Below are positions 16,981 to 25,316 of a stretch of 64,000 bases of DNA, piece after piece. Source of the stretch: JBHJGM01 sp964405825. Lineage in GTDB: Bacteria > Verrucomicrobiota > Verrucomicrobiia > Opitutales > JBHJGM01. Location of the stretch: the NCBI GenBank assembly GCA_964405825.1, contig CAYOPI010000004.1, positions 31,756 to 95,755 on the forward strand, read 5' to 3'. The number at the start of each line of letters is the position of its first letter. Within the stretch, counting starts at the first letter, position 1. The notes under the pieces were generated by a model. It saw only the letters and a list, made by a program, of their open reading frames with translations. It was not told the origin of the DNA and made no database searches. The position numbers were made by a program, and so were the translations under genes.

Positions 16981-18147
16981 ATGGCTGAGAAGAAGGACTA
17001 CTACGAGCTGCTGGAGGTGTCGCGTGACGTGTCCGAGTCGGAGCTGAAAAAGGCCTATCGCAAGATGGCCGTGAAGTACCACCCCGACAAGAACAAGGGT
17101 GACCCGGACGCCGAGGAGGCCTTCAAGCAGATCGGCGAAGCCTACGAAGTGCTCAAGGATCCGGACAAGCGCGCGGCCTACGATCGCTACGGCCACGCCG
17201 CCTTCCAACAGGGCGGTGTGGGCGCCGGTCGCGGCGGCTTTGGCGGCTTTCACGATCCCTTCGACATCTTCCGCGAAGTCTTCGGCGGCGGGGGCGGAGG
17301 AGGCGGGGGCGGCATCTTCGAGGATCTCTTCGGTGGCGGCGGCGGACGCAGCAGCCGCGGTGGCCCTCAGGTTGGCAACGACCTGCGCTACGATCTGGAG
17401 ATTTCGCTGGAGGAAGCCGCCAAAGGCGTCGAACGCGAAATCGAGTACCGCCGCCACGTGACCTGCGAACGCTGCAATGGCAACGGCGCTGAACCCGGCA
17501 GCAAGCCCGTCACCTGCATGACCTGCGGCGGCAGCGGCCAGGTGATCCGGCGTCTGGGCGGCTTTGCCACCGTGCGCCAGACCTGCCCGACCTGCTCGGG
17601 CTCCGGCACGCAGATTGACAGCCCCTGTACGAGCTGCGGCGGCGAGGGTCTCGAGGTCAACCGCCACACCTTGAGCGTGCGCATTCCCGCGGGCGTGGAC
17701 ACGGGCTCGAAGCTGCGCTCCAGCGGAAGCGGAGACGCGGGTCCGAGGGGAGGCCCGGCCGGCGATCTCTACATCGTCATCCACGTTACCGAGGACGAGA
17801 TCTTCGAGCGCGACGGCGACGATCTCTTCTGCGAAATCCCGATCAAGTTCACGCTGGCCACCCTCGGCGGAACCATCGAAGTACCCACCCTGAGCGGACG
17901 GGCCTCGCTGAAGATTCCCGCCGCCACGCAGACCGGCACCACCTTTCGCCTGCGCAAGAAGGGCATGCCCAATCTGCGCACCGGCGACCCGGGAGATCAG
18001 CTGGTGCGCGTGCATGTCGAGGTGCCGTCCAAGCTCACCTCCGACCAACGGGAGAAGCTCGAGGCCTTTGCGCTGGCCTGCGGCGACGCCGAGAAGCCGG
18101 TGGGCGAGTCCTTCTTCGAAAAGGCTAAGCGCTGGTTTGAGACCTAG
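16981..18147 (+). CDS. dnaJ: chaperone DnaJ
   Basis: A full-length 388-residue type I DnaJ. The J domain has HPD at residues 34-36. A very Gly-rich G/F segment follows (about 72-125). The zinc-binding region has four CxxCxGxG-type repeats (CERCNGNG, CMTCGGSG, CPTCSGSG, CTSCGGEG), then two C-terminal beta substrate-binding domains. It stimulates the DnaK ATPase and delivers unfolded proteins. No heat-shock operator of the CIRCE type was seen upstream of the grpE-dnaJ pair. Confidence 0.97.
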   Translation: MAEKKDYYELLEVSRDVSESELKKAYRKMAVKYHPDKNKGDPDAEEAFKQIGEAYEVLKDPDKRAAYDRYGHAAFQQGGVGAGRGGFGGFHDPFDIFREVFGGGGGGGGGGIFEDLFGGGGGRSSRGGPQVGNDLRYDLEISLEEAAKGVEREIEYRRHVTCERCNGNGAEPGSKPVTCMTCGGSGQVIRRLGGFATVRQTCPTCSGSGTQIDSPCTSCGGEGLEVNRHTLSVRIPAGVDTGSKLRSSGSGDAGPRGGPAGDLYIVIHVTEDEIFERDGDDLFCEIPIKFTLATLGGTIEVPTLSGRASLKIPAATQTGTTFRLRKKGMPNLRTGDPGDQLVRVHVEVPSKLTSDQREKLEAFALACGDAEKPVGESFFEKAKRWFET

Positions 18148-18189
18148 GGCAATCGCCTCGGACCATCGCCGCCGCCCAAACCCCAGCCC

Positions 18190-19182
18190 ATGAAGCGCAA
18201 CTACACGATTGAGCTGATGCGGCTGCTGGCCGCCTACGGCGTCGTCTTTGCGCACATCATTCCGGCGACGGATCTCTCGCAGGACATCCTTCCGTTTCTG
18301 AGTGTCCTCGTGGTGGTGCCGTTCTTCTGCGTGGCCTCGCTCTTCTTTTTCCAAAGCCGCGGCGCTGAGTTGAAACATCTCCAACTGTCCCGCCTGGCGG
18401 TGCCGTTCGTCTGCTGGTCAGGCATCTATTCGCTACTGCGTTACGCCAAGAGCCAGATGAGCGGCGAGTCCTTCGAGGTCAGTCTGCTGTCGCTTTTGCA
18501 AGGCGGAGCCAGTCTGCAACTCTGGTTCATCCCGGCTTTGATCTGCTTCCAGCTGACGGCGTGGGCCTGCTTCTCTCTTGGGCGACTGCGCCAGGGAAAG
18601 TGGGTGGAGGCGGTCGCCGGCGGCGCGTTCTTGCTGCTGCTTGTCTTGATGGGCGAGGTGTATGGGTATTCCGGATACGTCATCGGTGAAGGCTTTCCCA
18701 TGTACGTGGTCGCTCTGGTCTACGTTGCCGGCGTGCAGGCGGTTGTGCTGCTGAATCGGCGCGCGTGTTTCGACGCGGCTGCGGCAAGGTATGCCACCAT
18801 CGCCGCGGCCATTGCACTGCTGGCGGTCTTTCTGATGGCGTTGCCCAGGGAAGACCTCGTGGCACCGGTGGTCGCCTGCGTGGGCGTCCTTGCCGCCTGC
18901 CTGGCCAACGGACTTACCCAACTGAGGCCTTCGCTGATTTGGCTGTGCAGCACGGCCTACGGTGTCTTTCTGGTGCACCCAATCTTCATCGAAGCGGTGA
19001 AGTTCATCGGGCCGCGGGCGGGTCTGGACGTGGTCCCGTTCACCGCCTGGTCGCGGCCAATCTTCGCGCTGATCGTCTTTGTTCTTTCGGCGCTGGCCGT
19101 TGCACTGATTCGAAAGACTCCCCTCCGCTTCGCGCTCCTGGGCGAGAAGCCACCCAAACCCGCGAAGACCAAAGCCCCATGA
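18190..19182 (+). CDS. acyltransferase-3 family membrane protein
   Basis: A 330-residue polytopic membrane protein with about ten membrane segments. It opens with IELMRLLAAYGVVFAHII, the conserved Arg/His first helix of the acyltransferase-3 (O-acyltransferase) family. Further features are LWFIPALICFQL and a late VFLVHPIFIEAVKF. Members acetylate or succinylate surface glycans. It overlaps the heptose adenylyltransferase by four bases (ATGA), which ties it to cell-surface polysaccharide synthesis. The acceptor is unknown. Confidence 0.83.
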   Translation: MKRNYTIELMRLLAAYGVVFAHIIPATDLSQDILPFLSVLVVVPFFCVASLFFFQSRGAELKHLQLSRLAVPFVCWSGIYSLLRYAKSQMSGESFEVSLLSLLQGGASLQLWFIPALICFQLTAWACFSLGRLRQGKWVEAVAGGAFLLLLVLMGEVYGYSGYVIGEGFPMYVVALVYVAGVQAVVLLNRRACFDAAAARYATIAAAIALLAVFLMALPREDLVAPVVACVGVLAACLANGLTQLRPSLIWLCSTAYGVFLVHPIFIEAVKFIGPRAGLDVVPFTAWSRPIFALIVFVLSALAVALIRKTPLRFALLGEKPPKPAKTKAP

Positions 19183-19685
19183 ACGCCTTCCCCAACCCAA
19201 AGCTTTTTGAATCGCTGGAACAGGCCCAAAGCGCCCGTGCATCCCTGCTGGATTCCGGTGGCTCACTCGTCCTGACCAACGGCTGCTTTGACTTGCTGCA
19301 TCCGGGACACCTCAGCTTCCTGCGGGCGGCACGTGCAGAGGGCGACGCGCTCTGGGTGGCGCTCAATGCCGACGCCAGTGTCCGCGCCCTCAAGGGGCCC
19401 AGGCGTCCTGTCTTGAATCAGCAGGAGCGCGCCTACGCCATGGCGGCGCTTTCCTTCGTCGACCGTATCCTGATCTTTGAGACGGCGCGCCTGACCGTGG
19501 AGCTCCGCGCGCTGCAGCCGGATGTCTACGTCAAAGCCGGCGACTACACGCTGGATTCGCTCGACCCCGGAGAGCGCGCTGCCCTCGAGGAAGCCGGTAC
19601 GCAGATTCGCTTCCTGCCCTTTCTGAAAGGCTACAGCACCACCGCCTTGATCGAAAAGATTGCCGCCGCCGCCGATACCTTCTAG
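19179..19685 (+). CDS. rfaE2: D-glycero-beta-D-manno-heptose 1-phosphate adenylyltransferase
   Basis: This 168-residue stand-alone nucleotidyltransferase corresponds to the C-terminal half of HldE. It has the cytidylyltransferase-fold motifs TNGCFDLLHPGHLSFL and, near the end, KGYSTTALIEKI. It forms ADP-heptose precursors for the inner core of lipopolysaccharide, which is evidence for a Gram-negative envelope. The start ATG overlaps the stop of the acyltransferase gene, so the two are translationally coupled. purN follows after 12 bases. Confidence 0.93.
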   Translation: MNAFPNPKLFESLEQAQSARASLLDSGGSLVLTNGCFDLLHPGHLSFLRAARAEGDALWVALNADASVRALKGPRRPVLNQQERAYAMAALSFVDRILIFETARLTVELRALQPDVYVKAGDYTLDSLDPGERAALEEAGTQIRFLPFLKGYSTTALIEKIAAAADTF

Positions 19686-19697
19686 TCCCTCACGCAA

Positions 19698-20279
19698 ATG
19701 ATGCGCGTGGGTATTCTGGGTTCGGGCCGAGGCTCCAACGCGCGCGCGATTCTGGAGGCGGAGGCCTCGGGCAACCTCGGTCCGGCAACGATCGCGGGCC
19801 TGCTCAGCGACCGCGCAGAAGCGCCCATTCTCGCGCTCGGGCAGCGCTTTGGCCGCCCGGCCAGACACATTCCGCCGGGCCGTTTTCGCACCAAACTCGA
19901 GCCCGAGGCCGAGGCCGCCTTTGTCGCCCAACTGCAGGAGTGGGCGGTGGATCTCGTCGTGCTGGCGGGTTTTATGAGGGTGGTCAAGGCACCCCTGCTC
20001 GAGGCTTTCGAGGGGCGCATGCTCAACCTGCACCCCAGCCTGCTGCCGAGCTTTCCGGGGCTCAACGCCATCGGCCAGGCCTTTGACTACGGCGTACGCT
20101 ACACCGGCTGCACGGTGCACTGGGTCAATGCCGAAGTGGATTGCGGGCAAATCATCGACCAGTCCGTCGTCCGTATCGAGCCAACGGATACACTCGAAAC
20201 TCTGGAGGAAAAGGTGCATGCCGCCGAACACGCTCTGTTGCCCGCCGTGATCGCTCGGCTGGCCATCGCCTGCGCATGA
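19698..20279 (+). CDS. purN: phosphoribosylglycinamide formyltransferase
   Basis: A 193-residue GAR transformylase of the folate-dependent PurN type. The N-terminal GILGSGRGSNARAIL binds the phosphoribosyl substrate. LNLHPSLLPSFPGLNAI carries the catalytic Asn and His, and EVDCGQIIDQ carries the catalytic Asp. It performs the third step of purine synthesis in the cytoplasm. Its stop overlaps the prmA start (ATGA), so the two are co-translated. Confidence 0.95.
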   Translation: MMRVGILGSGRGSNARAILEAEASGNLGPATIAGLLSDRAEAPILALGQRFGRPARHIPPGRFRTKLEPEAEAAFVAQLQEWAVDLVVLAGFMRVVKAPLLEAFEGRMLNLHPSLLPSFPGLNAIGQAFDYGVRYTGCTVHWVNAEVDCGQIIDQSVVRIEPTDTLETLEEKVHAAEHALLPAVIARLAIACA

Positions 20280-21169
20280 TCGAACTGCACGCCAACGTCG
20301 AAGTCGATCTGGCCGAGCGCCTGGAAGCGCACTTTTGCGAGTGGCTGCGTTCGCCCTGGAGCCTGTTGCAGGAACGCTCCGGGCTACCGTATCGCCTTTC
20401 CGGATACTTTGAGGATCCCTCCGAGGCGAATCACGCCTGGCACTCCTTGCGCGATGCGTTTCCCGAACTGCCGGAGGCACCGGCCTCACGCACGCTCGAC
20501 GATGCGGACTGGCAGAACGCCTACAAGGCATTCATCCAGCCCTGGCAGGAGCGCGATGTGCACTGGGTGCCGCTTTGGGAGCGCGCTACCTACGCGGTCC
20601 CCGAGGACCACGTGGCGCTCTATCTGGACGCGGGCATGGCCTTTGGCACCGGCAGCCACGAGACGACCCGGCTGTGCCTGCGGCGGCTCCTGGACTTCCG
20701 CGACGCACGGGGCGACCACTTCGCTGAAACCCGCCTGCTCGACGCGGGCTGCGGTTCAGGCATCCTCGCCCTGACCGCCTGCAAGCTGGGCTGGCGGCAG
20801 GTTGCAGGCTTTGACCGCGACCCCGAAGCCATTCGCGTTTCGCGGGAGAACGCGCAGGCCAACGACCTGCCACTGGGCGCGGCCGACTTCTTTGAGGCTG
20901 CGCTGGAAGATGGGCTGCACCAGCGTGAGGCCGATCTGGTCATCGCGAACATTCAGGCCGACGTGCTCATGCTGCATGGGCCCGAACTGCTGCAAAGCGT
21001 TCGGCCCGGTGGATGGCTGGTGCTCAGCGGCGTGCTCGCGGTTGAGTGGGCAGACACCGCAGCGTTCTTCCACCAGCAGGCGCGCGCTATCTGGTCACCG
21101 GACACGCCACGCCCCGAGGTCGAGAGCATGGGCGAGTGGTCCGTCCTGCGCCTGGGCCGGCCGGGTTAG
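20276..21169 (+). CDS. prmA: ribosomal protein L11 methyltransferase
   Basis: A 297-residue SAM-dependent methyltransferase of the PrmA family. Diagnostic blocks are AFGTGSHETTRLCLR before motif I, LLDAGCGSGILALTACKLG as motif I, and VIANIQADVLMLHGPEL, the NI(L/Q)A motif of PrmA. The N-terminal substrate domain is somewhat divergent. It trimethylates ribosomal protein L11. ATG 20276 overlaps the purN stop. Its stop overlaps the convergent thiE stop in the shared tetranucleotide TTAG. Confidence 0.92.
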   Translation: MIELHANVEVDLAERLEAHFCEWLRSPWSLLQERSGLPYRLSGYFEDPSEANHAWHSLRDAFPELPEAPASRTLDDADWQNAYKAFIQPWQERDVHWVPLWERATYAVPEDHVALYLDAGMAFGTGSHETTRLCLRRLLDFRDARGDHFAETRLLDAGCGSGILALTACKLGWRQVAGFDRDPEAIRVSRENAQANDLPLGAADFFEAALEDGLHQREADLVIANIQADVLMLHGPELLQSVRPGGWLVLSGVLAVEWADTAAFFHQQARAIWSPDTPRPEVESMGEWSVLRLGRPG

Positions 21170-21807
21170 TCGACGAAACGCCGGCGAATCTCACGAACCA
21201 CGGCGGCGGTGTCGTCGGCCTGCAAGGCATCCGAAACCACGACCACGCGCGGAGCGCCGGCGGCTTGAACGGCGTTCGCGGTCCTTCGGTTAACGCCGCC
21301 GATCGCGAACCACGGCAACGTCGGTGCCAGGGCCGCCACCTCGGCCACCAGGTCCAAGCCAACCGCGGCATACTCGGGCTTGGTCGCCGTCGCGTAAACG
21401 GGTCCAACACAAAAGTAGTCCAGCACGGCCGCCTGCGCAATTGCCCCTTGCGCCTGCGCCAGGGAATGCGTCGACAGGCCAAGGATGCGATCTTCGCCGA
21501 GCTGCGATCGGGCTGCGGCCACGGCCATGTCATCCTGACCAATGTGCGCGCCAAGCCCATCGTACTGCGCGGCCAGGGTGACGTCATCGTTGAGCGTCAG
21601 CGGCACCCGCGCATCGAGAAAAACGGGCAGGAGTCGATCGATCAGACGACGCAGGGCCGCCTCGTCGGCCTCCTTCGCGCGCAGCTCCACAATGTCCGCC
21701 CCGCCATCAATCAGCGCACGGGCCCTGGCTTCGTACTGCGCCTCGCCGCTCAGGTAACCCGCGTCGAGAATACCGTAGAAGCGCGCCTGAACAAGCGAGG
21801 GACGCAC
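21166..21807 (-). CDS. thiE: thiamine phosphate synthase
   Basis: A 213-residue TIM-barrel enzyme joining HMP-PP and thiazole phosphate. Visible motifs are LTLNDDVTLAAQYDGLGAHIGQDD (NDD, and the DxxHxGQxD pyrophosphate site), DYFCVGPVYATATKP and PWFAIGGVNRRTANAV. It is the last gene of the accB-accC-Asp23-AmaP unit, starting 3 bases after the AmaP-like stop. Such a place is unusual for a thiamine gene, and no TPP riboswitch is seen nearby. Confidence 0.93.
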   Translation of the reverse strand: MRPSLVQARFYGILDAGYLSGEAQYEARARALIDGGADIVELRAKEADEAALRRLIDRLLPVFLDARVPLTLNDDVTLAAQYDGLGAHIGQDDMAVAAARSQLGEDRILGLSTHSLAQAQGAIAQAAVLDYFCVGPVYATATKPEYAAVGLDLVAEVAALAPTLPWFAIGGVNRRTANAVQAAGAPRVVVVSDALQADDTAAVVREIRRRFVD

Positions 21808-21810
21808 CGC

Positions 21811-22698
21811 TCAGGACTTCTCCGTGGGCAGGGTCGGTCGCAGTGCCGTGGTCTCTTTGCCCGGTGGCGACAGTGCCGGCTTCTCCTTGATCGACGGCTC
21901 TCGGAAAGCGGGCTTGGAAAACTTGCGCTCGCTCGGGGGTGCGGGCCGGCGCTCCTCGGATGAAAGGGGCTTGATGACGGGCGCCGCACTCGAGGATGAC
22001 TCCTTGGCGCCGGAGTCGGTCGACCTCGTCGTATCCTTGGGTTCGGCGGGCGCGGAGGGACCGGCCTTCTCTTCTGTTCCGGACACGGTCTTCGTCGTGG
22101 CGGAAGGCTCGGGGACCGGATCGGGGCGTAAGGTGGTCGTGCCGCCGGGCGGCAACTGCGGCGAAAAGCCCACCGCGATGATGTTCACATGGACCTTGTG
22201 GAGGCCGAGACTGTCGCGCAGCAGGGCGATGGTGCGCTCCTGCAGCTTCGACGAAACCTCCGAGAGCTTCTGCCCGCCGCGCAGGTGCACGCGCATTTCC
22301 ACGTACAGATGGCCGCGTTTGGACTGGAAGCGCACCCGCGGATGGGTGTCGCCGCTGATCTCCTGCGCGCAGTTGCGGACGATGTCGCTGAGTGCCCGGC
22401 GGCCCACCAGCACACGGCCCGCCGTGTTTGAAAACAGCTGCAGCGGTCGACGCTGTTTGCGGTAACGACGCCACACCCAGCACACAATGACGAGGCCGAC
22501 AATCCCCCCCACCACTGGCCAGAACCACGGCTCCGACGACCAGCTCTGGAGACGTTCCCAGGCTATGGTGAGCCATTCAATGACGGGACCGCTCCCACCC
22601 TCGGTGGCCTGTTCCGCCGCCTTGGACGGCAGGGACTCAGTCGGCAGCGGGTCGGCCACCGACTCTGGTGCATCAATCTGTACGAAACGGTGAATCAC
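21811..22698 (-). CDS. AmaP-like membrane anchor of an Asp23-family protein
   Basis: A 295-residue protein. A short N-terminal region precedes one membrane helix (PVVGGIVGLVIVCWVWRRYRK, about 62-82). A folded region of about 100 residues follows (VLVGRRALSDIVRNCAQ ... VRFQSKRGHLYVEMRVHLRGG) that resembles the Asp23-like domain of AmaP. The last 130 residues are a long Pro/Ser/Thr/Lys-rich disordered tail. It follows the Asp23 gene by 9 bases, as AmaP does in Firmicutes, where AmaP anchors Asp23 to the membrane. The tail is much longer than in AmaP. Assignment rests on topology plus context. Confidence 0.7.
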   Translation of the reverse strand: MIHRFVQIDAPESVADPLPTESLPSKAAEQATEGGSGPVIEWLTIAWERLQSWSSEPWFWPVVGGIVGLVIVCWVWRRYRKQRRPLQLFSNTAGRVLVGRRALSDIVRNCAQEISGDTHPRVRFQSKRGHLYVEMRVHLRGGQKLSEVSSKLQERTIALLRDSLGLHKVHVNIIAVGFSPQLPPGGTTTLRPDPVPEPSATTKTVSGTEEKAGPSAPAEPKDTTRSTDSGAKESSSSAAPVIKPLSSEERRPAPPSERKFSKPAFREPSIKEKPALSPPGKETTALRPTLPTEKS

Positions 22699-22707
22699 CG
22701 TTGAAAA

Positions 22708-23196
22708 TCAGTCTTCCTTTCGCGGTGCCAGCAGCGTCTCACCCTCACGCGCGGCACCCTGTTCGCGCGGCAATTTGACCCCGTCGATGATCACGTCCAC
22801 GCGCGACACCGACTTCATCGTCATGCGCTCCACGCCGTCGTGAACGACACGCTGCAAGGTCTGGGCCGCGCGAGCCAGTTCGACGCCATAGGCCAGAATC
22901 ACGCGCAGGCGAATCTGGTAGTCCTTGGCTTCGTCCTCGCTGATGCTGACGCCCGCGTCCTTGCCCTTGATGTACTCGGACAAGCCTTCGGCCAGGCCGC
23001 CCGAGCCGATGGAAACCACCCCTTCCACGTCCAGCGCAAGCTGGCGCACGATGCTGGCCACCACGGAATGGTTGATCAGAATATCGCCCATGCTCTGGCC
23101 GCCCTCCTCGGTCACCGAGGGGATGGCCACGGTCTCGTCGTGATCCTCGACCGGTACCGGCTCCATTTTTGTGATCTTTGCTTTTTCTGCTGTCAT
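22708..23196 (-). CDS. Asp23/Gls24 family envelope stress protein
   Basis: A 162-residue protein with the Asp23/Gls24 fold. ILINHSVVASIVRQLALDVEGVVSI is the hallmark opening; YQIRLRVILAYGVELARAAQTLQ and VERMTMKSVSRVDVIIDGV complete the domain. A charged N-terminus of about 35 residues and a charged tail flank it. In Firmicutes Asp23 coats the membrane through AmaP and responds to envelope stress; its gene often neighbours accBC, as here. The biochemical function is unknown. Confidence 0.88.
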   Translation of the reverse strand: MTAEKAKITKMEPVPVEDHDETVAIPSVTEEGGQSMGDILINHSVVASIVRQLALDVEGVVSIGSGGLAEGLSEYIKGKDAGVSISEDEAKDYQIRLRVILAYGVELARAAQTLQRVVHDGVERMTMKSVSRVDVIIDGVKLPREQGAAREGETLLAPRKED

Positions 23197-23282
23197 GCCC
23201 TCTACTCGGTTAATTCGTTGTAAAAACTTAGCGGGTTATCTCACCCAGTGCCAGCGCTTTTTCCGGCCAGAGGACGCATGCA

Positions 23283-24662
23283 TCAGTTGCCCGGGGCGGC
23301 GTCGAAAAGATGCGCCGGATTGCGTTTGAGGAAGTCGCCAATGTAGACGGTGCTGATGCCGCCGGCGCGGAAGGCCGGGTCCAGCATGATGGCGCGGCAG
23401 AGCGGAATGGATGTCTTCACCCCGCGAATCAGGTACTCGCTCAAGGCGCGGTACATCCGGTCCACCGCCTTCTGGCGCGACTCGGCAAAGGTGATCAGCT
23501 TGCCCACCATGCTGTCATAATACGGCGGAATGTGATAGCCCCCGTAGCAGTGCGAGTCCACCCGCACACCGTGGCCGCCGGGCGGGTAGTACAGGGTGAC
23601 TTCACCCGGACAGGGCGCGAAGTTACGCGACGGATCCTCGGCGTTGATGCGGCACTCCAGCGCGTGTCCCCGCAGGCGGATGTTGCGCTGGTCAAACTGC
23701 AGCTTCTCCCCCGCAGCCACGCGAATCTGCTGGTTGATCAGGTCGATGCCGGTGACCTCTTCGGTCACGCCGTGCTCCACCTGGATGCGCGTGTTCATCT
23801 CGATGAAGTAGTGCTTGCCCTGCGCATCGACCAGGAACTCCACCGTGCCGGCGTTCTGATAACCGCAGGCGCGCGCCAGCTTGACGGCATCGGCTCCGAT
23901 TTTCTTGCGCAGCTCGGGCGTGAGGTAGGGCGAGGGCGCTTCCTCGACCAGCTTTTGGTAGCGACGCTGCACCGAGCAATCACGCTCGAACAGGTGGACG
24001 ACGCGCCCGTGATTGTCGCCCAGCACCTGAAACTCGATGTGGCGGGGCTCCTCGACAAACTTCTCCACGTAGACCGCGCCGTTGCCAAAGGCCGCCTGGG
24101 CCTCGCTCTGGGCGGCGTCAAACTCGCGAGCAAAGGCAACCGCGTTGTGAACCAGGCGCATGCCGCGACCCCCGCCGCCGGCCACCGCCTTGATGATCAC
24201 CGGAAAGCCAATGCGCTGCGCCACTTTGATCGCCTCGGCCTCCGACTCGACCGGACCTTCGCTGCCGGGCACGGTCGGCACCCGCGCCTTCTTGGCCATG
24301 GCTTTGGCGCTGGCCTTGTCCCCCATCTCGCGAATGGTCTGCGAGCGCGGTCCAATGAACGTCACGTTGCACGACTCGCACTGCTCGGCGAAGTCGGCGT
24401 TCTCGGCGAGAAAACCATAGCCGGGGTGGATGGCGTCGACGTCGCTGATCTCGGCGGCGCTGATCAGCCGGTCGGCTTTGAGGTAGCTCTCGGAAGCTGC
24501 CGGCGGGCCGATGCAGATCGCCTCGTCGGCCAGCTGCACGTGCAGGCTCTGTTCGTCGGCCGTGGAGTACGCCGCAATCGTCTTGATCCCAAGCTCGCGG
24601 CATGAGCGCACAATCCGCAGGGCAATCTCACCCCGGTTTGCGATCAATATCTTGCTGAACAT
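23283..24662 (-). CDS. accC: biotin carboxylase subunit of acetyl-CoA carboxylase
   Basis: A 459-residue ATP-grasp enzyme. The N-terminal domain starts SKILIANRGEIALRIVRSC. The ATP loop is KAVAGGGGRGMRLV, FIEMNTRIQVEHGVTEEVTG carries catalytic residues, and HALECRINAEDPSRNFAP begins the C-terminal domain. It carboxylates biotin on AccB as the first step of fatty-acid synthesis. It lies 63 bases downstream of accB in the same operon. Confidence 0.97.
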   Translation of the reverse strand: MFSKILIANRGEIALRIVRSCRELGIKTIAAYSTADEQSLHVQLADEAICIGPPAASESYLKADRLISAAEISDVDAIHPGYGFLAENADFAEQCESCNVTFIGPRSQTIREMGDKASAKAMAKKARVPTVPGSEGPVESEAEAIKVAQRIGFPVIIKAVAGGGGRGMRLVHNAVAFAREFDAAQSEAQAAFGNGAVYVEKFVEEPRHIEFQVLGDNHGRVVHLFERDCSVQRRYQKLVEEAPSPYLTPELRKKIGADAVKLARACGYQNAGTVEFLVDAQGKHYFIEMNTRIQVEHGVTEEVTGIDLINQQIRVAAGEKLQFDQRNIRLRGHALECRINAEDPSRNFAPCPGEVTLYYPPGGHGVRVDSHCYGGYHIPPYYDSMVGKLITFAESRQKAVDRMYRALSEYLIRGVKTSIPLCRAIMLDPAFRAGGISTVYIGDFLKRNPAHLFDAAPGN

Positions 24663-24725
24663 GTGTCTGTCGTCGGACCTGTCCCGGTCCAGGGGGCGCG
24701 GAGCAAACCGCTCGCGACCTGGGCC

Positions 24726-25199
24726 CTAATCAAGCTTCACCTTGAACAGAGGCTGGCCGTACTCGACGGTCTCCCCGTTGTCGACGAGCACCTCGGCGAT
24801 GCTCCCGGTCACTTCGGATTGGATTTCGTTCATGACCTTCATCGCCTCGACGATGCAGACCACGGTGTCCTTCTTCACGCGGTCGCGCAGCTCGATGAAG
24901 GACGGGCTCTCCGGCGAGGGCGCGCGGTAAAACGTGCCGACCATCGGCGAACGGATAAAGTCCATGCCGGCTTCGGGGGCGACCGCGGCACCCTCGGCCG
25001 CCGCCGCGGCAGGGGCCGCCACCGCCTGTGGCACCGGAGCCGGTACGGGATAGGCCGGCGGGGGCGGAGGCTCGATCGCACGCTTGAGGTGCAGCTTCAC
25101 ACCCTCCTGTTCAAAGGCAAACTCCTGCAGCTCGGCCTCCTTCATCAGCTCGACGATCTCGCGCACGCGCTCCAGGTTGATCTGGTCCCCAATCTCCAA
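24726..25199 (-). CDS. accB: biotin carboxyl carrier protein of acetyl-CoA carboxylase
   Basis: A 157-residue BCCP. An N-terminal helical region (QINLERVREIVELMKEAELQEFAF) is linked by a Pro/Ala-rich hinge to the biotinyl domain. The domain has SPMVGTFYRAPSPESPSFIE and the biotinylation motif EAMKVMNEI with Lys121, 36 residues from the C-terminus as is normal. It carries biotin between AccC and the carboxyltransferase. It heads the minus-strand operon; birA, which would biotinylate it, is also in the window. Confidence 0.96.
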   Translation of the reverse strand: MEIGDQINLERVREIVELMKEAELQEFAFEQEGVKLHLKRAIEPPPPPAYPVPAPVPQAVAAPAAAAAEGAAVAPEAGMDFIRSPMVGTFYRAPSPESPSFIELRDRVKKDTVVCIVEAMKVMNEIQSEVTGSIAEVLVDNGETVEYGQPLFKVKLD

Positions 25200-25316
25200 A
25201 GTGGCAGCCTTTCCCGTTGCAGTAGTGATCCGTGAAAACGGTAATCGAAAACGACTTACGCGCCCGTTGGCAAAGCTTTTCCTCGGCCCGTGACGGCACC
25301 CGAAAACGGCGTTTTG

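Noticed and set aside
16954..18384. 476-codon minus-strand open frame opposite dnaJ
   Set aside because: It is a shadow of dnaJ; the Gly-rich region produces Ala-rich nonsense on the other strand.
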